Below the pieces are notes generated by a model, which worked only from the letters and a program-made list of their open reading frames with translations, was not told the DNA's origin and did no database searches. This document shows positions 21,915 through 33,739 of a stretch of 64,000 nt of DNA, piece by piece (position 1 is the stretch's first letter; every line of letters starts with the position of its first letter). Source of the stretch: Rhytidiadelphus loreus (taxonomy: Eukaryota > Streptophyta > Bryopsida > Hypnales > Hylocomiaceae). Position numbers and translations under genes: made by a program. The DNA lies in the NCBI GenBank assembly GCA_947034895.1, contig OX344761.1, positions 20,782,863-20,846,862 on the forward strand, read 5' to 3'.

Positions 21915-23870
21915 CAAAGTTGCACATCAAATTGATAACAAAACATTCTTCTCTTTTTGCTTTCACAATCTTTTGCATCAAAACCAAGATAAACAATACA
22001 CGCATTCTCCTACAATTCTTGAAATCATCTAGGCCTTCAGTCGGAGTCATTTGGTTCAAACATTGCTTGAGAAGGGCCCAAAAAAGTTCCATTGAATTCA
22101 AATCTGGAGATTGTGCCAGCCATTGCAAGAGCTGAAATGGTTGGGAAGATAGTCACAATTGGTAAGTTTTTTTATTTATGTTTAGGATCATTATCATGTT
22201 GAAAAACACCCAACTAAGTTGTAATTTTGTATCGTGCTTGGAGATTGTGTTGGCTATTGAAGGAGCTGAAATGGTTGAGAAGATAGTTACAACTGGACAC
22301 TTTTTGTTGTATGTTTAGGATCAATATCATGATGAAAACCACCCAACTAAATTGTAATTTTGTATGGTTCTCCATAAATAGGTTTCTAAAATATTTTTGT
22401 ACAAATGTTGCTCCATCCTACCTTCAATTTAATTGGTACCAAACACTTGGTCCAAAAGCAATCATACAAGTATACAACCCCAAATCATGATTGAACCACC
22501 ACCATGTTTGATAGTTTGACAACCATGTTGAGGTTGAGGCTTCTTCTCTTCTTTGAACCAACACCATGATCTACCATATGAATTAAATAGGTTAACCTCT
22601 AAAGGACCAAGCTACATTTTTTGGCAACATAGTGATTTTTGGCAGCTCACTATGAATGAAATTTTTATTTTTATTTTTGAAATTTTCACACATGGGGACA
22701 AGGTTTTTCTTTAAGGCCCAACAATTTTCATAACTTTTGACTACATGGTTAAAAAGTTATTGTATGATATATAGTTTTTTTTCTCGATTGCGCAATTTGG
22801 GCATATAAAAAAAATCAATTTTTTCATAAGAAAAAATTTAAAACTGATTTCCTAGATTTATATACATGGAAAGCTTTTAATCATTTCATTTTGATTAATG
22901 AGATGAAAGTTATGAGGAATTTTAGTTTGTACGCAATTATGGATTCTCTACTCTAAATTAGACTTTGAAGTCTTTTATTTAACTCAATTTTCAATATTTT
23001 TGGAAAAAAATACATAATGTAGATTGTTTATTATAACATTACAACCATTGGAATTGACGTTTTTCAATTACATAACTAAATTCGTAACAATTTAGTATTT
23101 TGAATCATTCTCTACTTCTTTCTACTTTCTATTTTTTTCCTATATGTTGTAGAATTCCAAATGATCTTAAATTTTTCAAGCATTTAGCCAACTTTGTTGA
23201 AGAATGAGTCCAAAGAAGCAACAATAACATAGACATTTTTTCATACAAATGTGACCTTGTGCTACCCTGTTTTTTGCAAGGCCAAAACAGGATTTTTGTC
23301 AATTCTTGAAAATGCTAATATTTTGCAATCAACGGGGTGGAAATTTCTGAACATTTTTCCACATCCTTTCAAGCCAACAAACTACAAGATACATGTGTCT
23401 AAATTTTTTTTCTTCTAAATTTGGTACTTGTACTAGAAATGGCAATTTTAGAAGGTTTTTGGTGAAAACATAGTCAAGGAACTTTAGATATTAATCTTGG
23501 TCTCATTTTTGAAAAGAACACGTCTCTAACCATCAATAGTTCAATTTTTGTACTTATAAGAAAATCTCAACCTTGCAAGAACATATCTTCAAGAAAGAGG
23601 AGGCTTTTTTTTTGTTGCACGTGAGCACCCAAACCAACTTCTCTAAAAGCGTGCCTCAAAGTAATATTTGAGAAGTGTTCACCTATTTTATCTAAAGCTT
23701 GTCTTGCAACCACATTTGCCATTTTGAGACAAACAATCATGACGGCGTGCACACCATGTCATCTTTCTCTTGCTCTCCTATAATCCTTGGACATCTTCCA
23801 CTTTGCTTTTCTAATTCACCACTAATCTCCTTTCTCATATCAGCTACCAAAGATTGACTCATTTCAAATA
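21915..23870 (-). pseudogene. Tc1-type (DD34E-like) transposase relic, interrupted
   Basis: Read on the minus strand from 23870 down. First comes an N-terminal DNA-binding remnant (KQSGRCPRII, then LRHAFREVGLGAHVQQKK, like Tc1 SGRPR and LREAGL..R..KKPLL). Then VLF.NETK stands where VLFSDETK is expected, with the first catalytic Asp apparently changed to Asn. An inserted TTAA element (22592-23494) follows. Coding then resumes with INLFNSYG, KHGGGSIMIWGC, two versions of F.HD.DPKH (second Asp) and WLAQSPDLNSMELFW (catalytic Glu). The spacing from the second Asp to the Glu is about 34 residues. Frameshifts, stops and a tandem duplication of about 135 bp (22105-22375) rule out a working enzyme. 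Plant mariner-like elements are mostly DD39D, so this type is notable. Confidence 0.8.
22592..23494 (-). mobile_element. TTAA element family F1 inserted in Tc1 transposase
   Basis: TTAA at 22592-22595 and 23491-23494 flank about 895 bp that match F1 in reverse orientation. The ends are CCTCTAAAGG and CTTTAGATA. Deleting the element plus one TTAA rejoins the transposase across the junction in the canonical reading ETK-INLF, so TTAA is the duplicated target. No coding frame inside. Confidence 0.85.
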
Positions 23871-25041
23871 GTGTTGCACCCTTATGTGTAGAAACTCCAA
23901 TCCTAAATTGCACCAATGCTTGGTGCTTCTATGATTTAGTGAACAAAGACATATAGATACAATTGACAAATCAATTCTCATTTTAGATTGTACACAATAA
24001 GAGCTATATAGTGAACTAAAAACATCCTCAAATCTTGCAACAAAGAGTGCATAATGAAATTTCAAAATTGGCCACCAAGCGATGACCAAAACTAAGTAAT
24101 GAAAGAGCTCTACTTCAATTGCAAGTTTCTCAAAAGCCCTAGCTTGTATGATGATGAGATTTTTCATCCATGTAGAAAATTGGATGAGTATCCATACCAT
24201 ATGTCAAGTTGTTTGTTTTGTTTTGTTTCATTAGATGGTTTTCAACTTGCCTGGAGAGCCGTTTCAGGTTAGTTCCCGTTGTTGGAAACCAACCACTGCT
24301 GCTTGGAAAAAAAATCATTTAAAAAAAACTAAAATTAAAATATGAATGTCTTTTATTAAAAAATTAGTTATTTTTTTATTATTATTTACTAACGTGGTAG
24401 TTTTTAGGCCATGTCAACAAGGTGCTATGGCTACGTTCCCACAGTCTTGGGAACTATAAGGAACTCACAACCCTCCAAAGAAGCAAAATCCCTTCTAATG
24501 GTTTTGTTTGTTACATTGAGATCTCTAGGATTGTGTGTCCCCTTGTTTCTATCTTGGTACTATCCAAAATCTCTCTACGAGGAGGGTGCACAGGTTTTGT
24601 TTTGTGGTGTTCTAACTCATGGCAAAAAAGATAGTAAAATTAAAAAAACTTATGAACTATAAAATTATAAAATCACTTTTATTTTGACTGTGAGAACAAC
24701 ACAGGTCACTCAAGTACACAATGACAATGAAGTTTCAATTCACTGTGAGTGACTTATGTGTCACTTCGAAATTTCAGTTCACTGTGAGCGTTGTGAATTT
24801 GAACTCAGTTTTGATTGTCATCCAATTGTATTACAATAATAATAGGCTAATAACCGTATCTACGAAGTTAGGAAAAAAACATCTTAAACCAATACAAACG
24901 GTGCAATCTATGTAATCTAAGTACACAAGTAATACTTTTTGAATGTACCAATGACTACAGTAACTTCCAGGAAAACAATTCCATGAGTGCATTTATTTCT
25001 CCGACATCACAAATTCATCTATCTAAAAGATACTTGGCCAT
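23871..25041. other. Intergenic, no gene recognised
   Basis: A 113-codon minus-strand frame at 23859-24200 has no recognised domain. Around 24235-24560 there are phrases like those in and near the element at 43529-43829 (GAGAGCCGTTTCAGG, CATTAGATGG, AACTCACAACCCTCC), so a degraded copy may lie here. Confidence 0.4.
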
Positions 25042-26865
25042 TCACAGTCTAGCCTTTGTAATTACCATCAAAGATTCAGCTCGAGTGCTCATGACTCCTG
25101 CAGCTTCCGTCATGTCAAGGTCCTCGGGTTGCAAGCCATTTGGAAGACACCAATCATACGATTGCAACAAAGTTGCAAGAAGAATGTGAACCAGAGCACT
25201 TCCGAGTACAGCTCCCGAACATCCTCGCCGCCCGGCTCCGAATGACAGCAATTCGAAATGCTTTCCACTTGCATCCATACTGGCTTGAGGCATTCCGTCC
25301 ATAAATCTCTCGGGCTTGAATACCAAAGGGTCTTCCCAGATGCTCGAATCTCGTGTGATAGCACCAACATTTACAAAAGTTGTGGTTCCAGCTGGTATGT
25401 CGTATCCAAGGACGTTGCAGGCATTTATGCTCAAGTGAGGAATTAGTAACGGAGCTGCCGGATGAAGTCGGAAATTTTCTTTGACAATGGCTTGCAAATA
25501 CTTGAGGTTGGGAATGTCAGCATCTTCGACTCGCCGGGACTTGCCCACAACAGCGTCGAGTTCTGCTTGGGCTTTCTTCATGACGTGGGGATTGTGGATG
25601 CACTCGGCCAAAGCCCATTCAATTGTGTCTGTGGTTGTACTTGTACCTGCTATGAAAGCATCCTACATTCGGACCCCCAAAAGGAACAAAATGGAAAAGG
25701 AATTAGCTCCAAATTTGTTCTGGAACAGAACTGATATCAACTGGTGGGTAAGGCTAAAGGCATGGGCATGAAAATTGAGAGTCAAATTAGGAAAGTACAT
25801 TTACAACAAGTATACGAAAAATGAAAACTTAGCAAGCAGAAAGATTGGAGGGAAAATTGGAGGAAGAATTGCATATTCTTACCCACAATGCACTCCTGAC
25901 ATTTTCCATCGTGACGTCAAATCGTAAAGTAGAATCCTCCATTTGGTCCAAAAGGAGATGTGCCATATCATTTTCGTAAGCCATATCACTCTTTCGTTGT
26001 GCAAGATGCTCAGCAATGATCTTGGACATGAACTCGTCCATTTGCTTTTTCAGCTCCCAAATCGTTTTCCGCAAGCCTTGGATGTCAAGCCACTTGTAGA
26101 TAGGCATGAAGTCTCCAGGATTAATCTGAATAACAAGTGAGGTGACTGCATCTGCGAGTTCTTTGAAATTCCTTACTTGTTCAAGCTCAAGTTCAGCATC
26201 TTTCTCTCCAGTGGCCTCAAGAAAGCGCCTCTTGATAACCATGCGAGATATGATGTTGGTGATAACGACTTCAATGTAGTTCTTCACGGGCACCACCGTA
26301 GCACCATCCTGGGGCATCCCACGGAGAAGATGGGCAATTTCTTCCTTCCTCACATTGGCAGTTTCTTGAAGCTGTTTAGTGGTACTGAGCTGCATGGTGA
26401 ATATTTTCTTTAAATGCAGCCTTACAGGCGAGTCAGATGTCGTCGCAATATCTGCATTTGAACGGATTTCCCACACTTAAAAACCTACATGTTCTAGAGA
26501 TTGAAGCTACTGTCTAATGGAGGTAGGGAGAGACAGCGTATCATACCACCAGGCAGAAGAACTTCAGCAACATGCGTTTTGGGTCTTGATGAGAAATTAG
26601 GGTCCTGAGTTCTGAGAATCTCCTCTGCAGCTGCAGGGGAAGAAGCCACCACTGTGAGCCTTGCGCCGATCCATAGCGACATCACTGGGCCATAAGTCTT
26701 CGCCAGTTTGGCTAGATCCTGATGGGGGTGCTTGCCCAGCAGGTGCAAGGAGCCTATGATGGGAAAACCTCTGGGCCCTGGAGGCAAGTTCTTGTGCTTG
26801 CCTGTGAACAACTTGAGAACCAGGAGGATGCCAAGCACCACGGCTGTGACAACCTGCTCACACAT
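25042..26865 (-). CDS. Cytochrome P450, CYP71 clan (A-type), three exons
   Basis: Exons at 26547-26865, 25883-26451 and 25042-25662 join into 502 aa. Both introns (95 and 220 bp) are GT-AG and all phases agree. The start at 26865 (MCEQVV) puts the hydrophobic ER anchor (residues 5-21) first, followed by the hinge LPPGPRGFPIIG (27-38). The I-helix AGTST (301-305) sits at the third exon's start. ExxR is E358-R361, PERF is 413-416, and the haem loop FGAGRRGCSG has the ligand C444. P450s of this type are ER-bound monooxygenases of specialised or hormone metabolism that use electrons from NADPH-P450 reductase; the substrate cannot be inferred. Odd point: helix C reads SPVRLHLKK where most P450s have WR, so the usual haem-propionate Trp is Arg117. 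An in-frame ATG upstream (26940) would precede the anchor and is less likely. No TATA box is obvious. Confidence 0.9.
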
Positions 26866-27600
26866 CAACACCACATCAATGTCACACACAAATTCGTCCC
26901 TAATGCTTGTTACAAAATATGTGACCAGCCGGCTGTGCATTCTGTGCCTTGCTGTGCCAAGAACTCACATATGTGCGAAGAGAACTCATACGGAGTATTA
27001 GTTAAAGTCGCAAAAACTCCACAGATTGGCCCTGTTCCAGACGCCCAGATCTCTACTGGAGTCCTGTTAGAGCTCCATCGATCTGTGCACTTGAATTTCA
27101 CAGTTCGGTGAACCGTGCCGAGTTTTTACGGGAGTGCACACGGCCACACATTTTAGAAGAATTGGGAAAGAAGCGATGAGGTAGCAGGAAAGAGAATTAG
27201 GCTTACACTCCAAGCTCCATGGCTGGCAGAAAATGGGAGCAGCATTGTCACCACGTACAGAACGGAAGCTAGATCACACAATTTTGGAGGTCAAGCAAGC
27301 GCTGTCTCGGAATTCGGCAATTGATGTTCCCGTTCTGAAGAATTCATTGTCGAAGGGGAACTTAAATGTTTGTAACTTACGTCGGCGATGGCACTCACGT
27401 CCACAGTGTGAGCGTTCTTTGCACAGCAAAGCAGTGTGTGCATGGCCCGGCCGACTTCAGTAATTTACATAATTGTGCACATGGGACACTAGCTGGCCCA
27501 TGCGTATGCAGTTTAACAGTCTCCGAAGTCTATCCAAGTTGTCGAAAAGCATGCGCGCACAATTTTTCAGATTATTCTTTCATTGCGTAGATTATGGGAG
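26866..27600 (-). other. P450 upstream region, GC-richer
   Basis: The sequence upstream of the P450 is less AT-rich than the rest and has a near-palindrome CACAGTTCGGTGAACCGTG at about 27099-27117. It probably includes leader and promoter. The short open frames on both strands have no recognised domain. Confidence 0.35.
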
Positions 27601-28593
27601 AGTTTATCATTTCAAACGTCTAAATTGGTATTTTAGAATGGTACAGTGAATTGTTTCAACAGTAAGTGCATGACTACAGTACAATGTTAAAGCTTCTTGT
27701 TGAACTGAGTGATCCCGGCCTCTCAGGTAAACTGTTGACGCACTGGAGAAGGTTGAGTGTTGAGCGTACATGTTCTTTGGAATGCTTTAGAGGCCAAAAA
27801 AATTGTCTAATCAATGACTTTCAAGGATCATGGAGAAATGAAGAATGAACCTATTTGTTATTCGTTTTTGGGTTGACTACCTCAATGATAAGTTGGGTCT
27901 CTCCTTTTGTTGGTTATGAGCACTTGTAATTGCCACTTAATATTGCAATTCAACAAAATCTAACCAATTGAAATTTAGATGAAGGAATAACATATGTCTT
28001 TTCCCAATTAGAAGAATAGGTGCTGTGAGAATTAAAAATCTAGTAGAAATATGGTAGATTCAACTTTAAGACACATCCCGGATCAAGTTTGTCATTTTAT
28101 AATGAACTTCACTTGGGGTGGGTCTTACAATTGAGTCTATCAAGACCATGTTTCTACAAGTGAAGTCCATGAGAATTTTGGTCCCCAAATCAATAGGTTT
28201 ACATTTCTCAAGATCATCTTTACAAAGCACCAATAGAGTCACAAAGGGAGTTGGTGACATGTTCATTTCTTCAAACAATAGTCTCTAATAGTATTGTCAT
28301 AACATGAAGGTTGTAGTGTACAGTACAGTTTGTAACTTTGGCAACAAATGCAAATTTCTTAGAAGATGAGTGATTTTTAGAAGTTAGAAGTTAGAACATG
28401 AATGAAATCCGACAATTTTTGTTGCGTTTAGATTTTTGAACCACTTGTGACCCAAAGCCATTCACGTGCAAACTTCATTTAGCCTCCGTTGTCGGCATTG
28501 AATTATTGATGATCTATAATGTCATTAGCTCTAGTGTCGAGCTCCACAATCTGTAACTTTAATCCTACAAAGACACAACAATCTACAAGTATT
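27601..28593. other. Intergenic, no gene recognised
   Basis: Nothing coding or repetitive was recognised. Confidence 0.4.
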
Positions 28594-29746
28594 CAAACTA
28601 GAAGAAACCTGTGTTTTTAGTGGTGTTTTTAAAGATGTGAAGGTATGTTTTTTTCAATTAAAGGTATGTCAACTCTAATGTCACCTAAAATCTGTTGTAA
28701 GCGGCATTTCCACAAACGGCTGAAATCTACTATAACATGCCCTAATGTCTACATGTTTCATGAAAACGGTTGTTGATACCTCGTGTTTTCACTCTCCAAA
28801 TGCTTGCCACGTGGATGCCACATGGTAGCCACATCATTTTTTTTTTGTTTGGGCAATGTCTTTTTTTATTAATAAAAAAATCATCGTCATAATACAACAT
28901 GTGATGTGCTTCATTGAAAAACACAAATGGCATTAATTGTATGAAATAATTATTTACAAAAAAATATAGTTTTTTTTAAATTCCAAAAAAAATGAACAAG
29001 AAAAATTGTCAAATTTCACCAAGAATTTACTATCTACTCAAAAGAATTTTTAATGGCAAAGTTAAATAATTACTTCATTGGCATTTAGTGAGAATGAAGG
29101 GTGGAGAGGTCCCTTTTATACTGAAATTCATCATCCATTCATGACAAAGGATATGGGACAATTGACAAATGAGAACTATTGTATGTGGACGTTGTTTTAA
29201 ACATGAGGATGTTTTTTTCGACATCTAGAGGTTGTTTTAAACATATGGATGTTTATTTAGACATTCAATTTTGAAAAAAAAAATTGCTTTACATATCCCA
29301 TACGGTTTGTCTTACTTCCTACCACCCCACTTGTATAAAGAGATTCTTCTTTCATCCATAGTATACATCCATCAATTTACTTTTTTTTTCAAAGCATGCC
29401 ACATGGCTACCCTTTCCTAATTTTTTTCACATCCGGTCAGCATTTTACATTAGCCTACAATAACTTACAAAAATTTACCCAAGTGAATCCCAAAACCCTA
29501 GTTGATGTGGTACTTCCATGTTTTTTGGAACGTTCTAGTAAGCATCACCATGTTTTATTTGATGTTAAAAAAAACATACATGTCCCTTGTGTCATCCACC
29601 TGTTTTTGTTCTAACGTCCCCATGTCTTTTCCAACATTAGCAAAAATTTGCCTCCCATAGGCTTAGAATTTGTGACACATTGACGTCAATGAAAAACATG
29701 ACCCATCTCTTCATAATACCACAAAAAACACGGGTTTCTTATAGTG
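28594..29746. mobile_element. CACTA-like non-autonomous element, about 1.15 kb
   Basis: The right end ACACGGGTTTCTTATAGTG (to 29746) mirrors the left CAAACTAGAAGAAACCTGTGT (degraded CACTA). The interior shares the GACATC/GATGTC arrays, GTGGATGCCACATGGTAGCCAC and ACATATCCCATACGGTTTG...CTACCACCCC with 1-1037 and 32113-33375. No target duplication is visible, consistent with decay. Confidence 0.6.
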
Positions 29747-30829
29747 GATGCCTGGATGATAAAGAATCCTTCTTTGTAAGATAGATTGAAGTGCAAATGT
29801 TCATCCTTGGAATTTGGTGTAGAAAGGGGAGGTCTTGTAAAGTAGTTTGACCTACAATGAGTGATCTTCTTGTTTTTTGGTGTAAATAGAAATTTTATTG
29901 ATTTTTTCACCAAGATTTTTTCAATATTTTCAAATTACACCCGTTCTTTTTTCCCAATTCCACTTGCTAACTTTGAACTAGCTATTGGTTTTTTTCGAAC
30001 ATTGCATGATATCAAAAAGGATGATTTCCATAGTGATAATTAGCTTGACAATCCAAGGATAAATCAAGGCAAACTTCAATGCACCTAGATATATTGTCTA
30101 AACTATACATAAAAGATACAAGAGTTTTCAAAATTGTGACATGGAAGTGTACAATAGTTGTGAAAGGAAAATTATAATGGCAAAATTTTTGGGAGAGGTT
30201 ATTGAGAAGTAGGAGAGATAAGTCTACAACTTCTAGAAAATTATTTTTAACATTGGACTTAAATTTTTAAGCTTCTATTCAATTGTAACTTTCAAAATAT
30301 CCACTTTTAGTATTTTATTTAGACTAAGAAAATGAACTTCAAAAAATTTAGCTAATACTTCAATAAAAAAAATTCAAATTTTCAAAGAATTATTGTAGTT
30401 GTAGGTTTTCAAGGGTGCTAACCCAGTGCTTCCCTAGAACAATGTTTTTGCTAAACACAAAAGAGAAAACATTAAAGAACAAGTGTTGAGCTATCACAAA
30501 GATAGAATATGATGTTCAAAGCTCATGCCAAGTCCATAAGTCTTAGTCTTGTTCTATATACAATATGTTAATTTCACTAAAGTAATCATTGTCTTTTTTG
30601 TACTAAGCTTTTGAAAACTATAATAAAGTAAAGCAACAAATGTTCCAAATTCTCCAATATTTTGTTAATTTTGTTTTGCATAAGTGAATCTCTTTAATTC
30701 AATGTGACATGATTGCTTTCATCAACCTTCATACCCCTTTCTTTTATTAGAAAAGCATTACAACTAATTATGATCTAGTCCCCTACAAAAAAATTACTGT
30801 ATTGAGGCTAAAAAAGTTAATTAAAGAAC
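29747..30829. other. Intergenic, no gene recognised
   Basis: AT-rich, without coding or repeat signal that I could assign. Confidence 0.4.
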
Positions 30830-31335
30830 TTTCTAATTCCTACTTCTAGTAAAAGTATCAAATAAAAAAAAATCTTGGATACATGTTATCATAAGATCTT
30901 GTAATACACTACTTTGAAAAGATGTGAAAAAAAATTAGAAATTTAACATTGTGTACATTGCAAGATATTATCATTTGAAGTAATAGAATCCTTTTTTTTG
31001 CCTTGCAATAAAATTGGGCACATGCAACTCATAATGTCACATGTGTATGACAAAATGTCCGTGTTGTTGTTGCTTCTTTGGGTTCATTCTTCAAGGCAAC
31101 TAGACTATTTAGTATTTACAAGAAAAAATAATAAGTATGAAGACGTAGAAAATTATTCACAATACTAAAGCCATAAGACAATGTGCAATGATTTTATTTT
31201 TGTCAAAAAATAATGAAACATTTTGATAAGTAGTATCAATTTTCTAAGAATCATAATCATACAAATTCAAAGTAGACATGTTAGACATCACATAGGAAAA
31301 GAAAAACACAACAATATTACTTATGGATTGAAATA
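30830..31335 (+). mobile_element. TTAA element family F1, degraded internal fragment
   Basis: It follows the F1 order: AGTAAAAGTATCAAAT, ACATGTTATCATAAGATCTTGTA, GAAAAGATGTGAAAA, CATTGCAAGATATTA, AATGTCACATGTGTATGACAAAATG, TTCATTCTTCAAGGCAA. Termini are lost. Confidence 0.5.
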
Positions 31336-32112
31336 TTATAATGTTTGATCATCATGGTGATAAAATTGCAAAAGTGATTTGAGGTCTTTCAATTTTCTTC
31401 CTTTATGTCAAATCTAAAAAATTGGTCACCAAAAAAATTTGAGGGTAAAGGGCCTCACATGCCTAAATCCCAATCAATTTACAACTTCTTAAAATGTAGT
31501 CTTCAATTTTCTTAAATGAATTTCTAATGTAATTTTTTCTCCAAGCCCTAGTTCATTTGACCAAGGCTCATTTCTAAAAGCCCTTAATACTACAAAAAGT
31601 CAAGATTACAATGGATACACTTGCACAATATCTACAATAGAAAAATCATAATCAATCATTTTCAGAATTGCATTTTTGATGCTAAACCTAGATTTTCAAA
31701 AATAATTTTTCAAAAATATAAACTACTAAAATCAACAAGTTGGTTACTTGGTTAGGTTTAAGGTACTTTAAGTATCACCTAAATTCATTGCCTTGGGTAT
31801 TTTAAGGTTAAATGAAATATTTCAAATTTTCTTTTACAAAAGAGAATCCATAACCACCTACAAACTAAAACTCCTCATGACTATTATAGTCCATAATTGG
31901 GACAATTATGTAATAAATCTTTTCAGAGTAAATTATGATAAATTTAATGAATGTTCGACATACTTATTTCTTTAGCAACTTATAAACAACAAACTTATTT
32001 CTTTGGAAAATTTGGCTCATATGCAAACTAAAAAAATGCACAATTTACATATGAGTTTCAAAAAACATTGTCAAATCATGCATTCATAAGTGCAACAAAA
32101 AATACAAAATCT
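31336..32112. other. Intergenic, no gene recognised
   Basis: The sequence around 31845-31900 (CATAACCACCTACAAACTAAAACTCCTCATGAC) still resembles the 3' part of F1, interrupted by unrelated DNA. No gene. Confidence 0.35.
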
Positions 32113-33375
32113 CACTATAAGAACCCCCGTTTTTTTGGATGTGCAAAAAAATGTGGTGATATGTTGTTTTTTATGTCAAGCATGTCACTGTCAATGTCCA
32201 ACAAAATCTATTCGAAATGACGCAACAAAAACATGTGAAAATATGAAAAAATGCACCATGTTTTTGCTACAACGTTTGAATAGACATAACCAAAGAAAGT
32301 GCCAAAATGCACCATCTGGTAGCCACATCACCTCCACATAAACACCATGTGGGCGGGCAATGCCACAAGGGATTTTTTTCACCTGAACCAGAGATGATAT
32401 GGCAGTTGACGTTGCATCTAATGTCACATTGTCTAAGAAGGTTAACATTGTTTTGAGTAACATCAACTTAGATGTCATCAAGAATTTTGATATTGTTTTT
32501 AGTGATGTCAATTCAAATATTTTTTGAAACATTTTTTGAGATGTCAGCTTCGACATCCAAACATTTTGCAACATCAACTTTGACATACACCATACAAAAT
32601 AGGCCATACATAATACACCATACATTGTATAGAAGACACCAAGTATAATACACCATATTTTATATTTATGTCATATGACTTGAAAGTCATTTATTGTGTG
32701 TAAATTGACATGAAAAGACATACTATTTAATACAGGTGGGGTGGCAGAAGGCATGACAAACCATATAAGATATGTAAATTTTTAGAATTATACAAAGTTG
32801 TCGAAGTTGACATTGCCAAAAAAATGTGAACATCTTAGTTGACATCTCAATTGATATTGCAAAAAGCATCTAGACGTCTCAGTTGATGTCTAAAAAAAAT
32901 TGTTTAAATTTTCAAATGGCATCAAAGTGTGCTAATGTGGTATGTCAGCTCATCCTTGTTGGATGCTATGTCAATCAAATGCCACATCAATTGGCACTTT
33001 TTAAATTTAAATTTTTTTAAATTTAAAACAACAACTTGTCACATGACTACCCTTCCCCTACATTTAGTCAAGGTTTTACCTCAATCCATAGTAATTTTCT
33101 CTAATTTATCCAAAGTTAAACCAAACCTCCTTGCCAACATGGCATTTCTATGTTTTTTGGACGTTGTACAAAACGCAACTATGTTTTTTTTAATGTCTTT
33201 TAGAACATCACTATCACATAGGACATCAACTCATTCCACTTGTGACATCCAAACGTTTTTCGAAACATCCAACTCAATTCTACCTCCCATGGTTGCAATC
33301 CCATTTTTTGCTCATATTTAGAAAAACATGCGTGTTTGTTGCTAACGTCCAAAAAAACGCAGATATCTTATAGTG
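32113..33375. mobile_element. CACTA-like non-autonomous element, 1263 bp
   Basis: Begins CACTATAAGAACCCCCGTTT and ends AAACGCAGATATCTTATAGTG. The 3-bp duplication TCT flanks it (32110-32112, 33376-33378). The interior has dense GACATC/GATGTC words in both orientations and a CCATACAAAATA...ATACACCAT segment that mirrors 320-470. It carries no intact transposase; open frames up to 144 codons look like by-products. Confidence 0.8.
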
Positions 33376-33739
33376 TCTCTTTCTTTGTCAATTTATGACC
33401 AAAACATAAGTGCAACATGACCAAAAGACAACTAAAAAATCGCACTTGCTATTGACAAAGATCTCCTAGCAAGAAATCCACCTTTCTATTGAAAGAAATT
33501 GGCAATTCCATTTTAAGTGAATTCCAATCCTTCATAGGCTCAAAACCTAAAATGCCGCCTGAACTTGTGGAGTACCAAGTCAATGCCTAAACACTATGTT
33601 CCTAAACTTTGTTACTAATTGCAATTCCATGTGCAAGCAAACACTTATTAAACAACAACTCAAATATTGGGAGCTAATGAAGCATTGATATAGGAAAATC
33701 ATAATTGAAAAAGTAAGGTGTGACTTACAAATTATAGAG
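33376..33739. other. Intergenic, no gene recognised
   Basis: Nothing supported. Confidence 0.4.

Noticed and set aside
24411..24662. Two overlapping plus-strand frames of 70-83 codons
   Set aside because: They fall in sequence resembling the 43529-44080 repeat region and have no recognised domain.
32191..32625. 144-codon minus-strand frame inside the CACTA-like element
   Set aside because: It overlaps the GATGTC arrays, shows no transposase motif and has comparable frames on the other strand.
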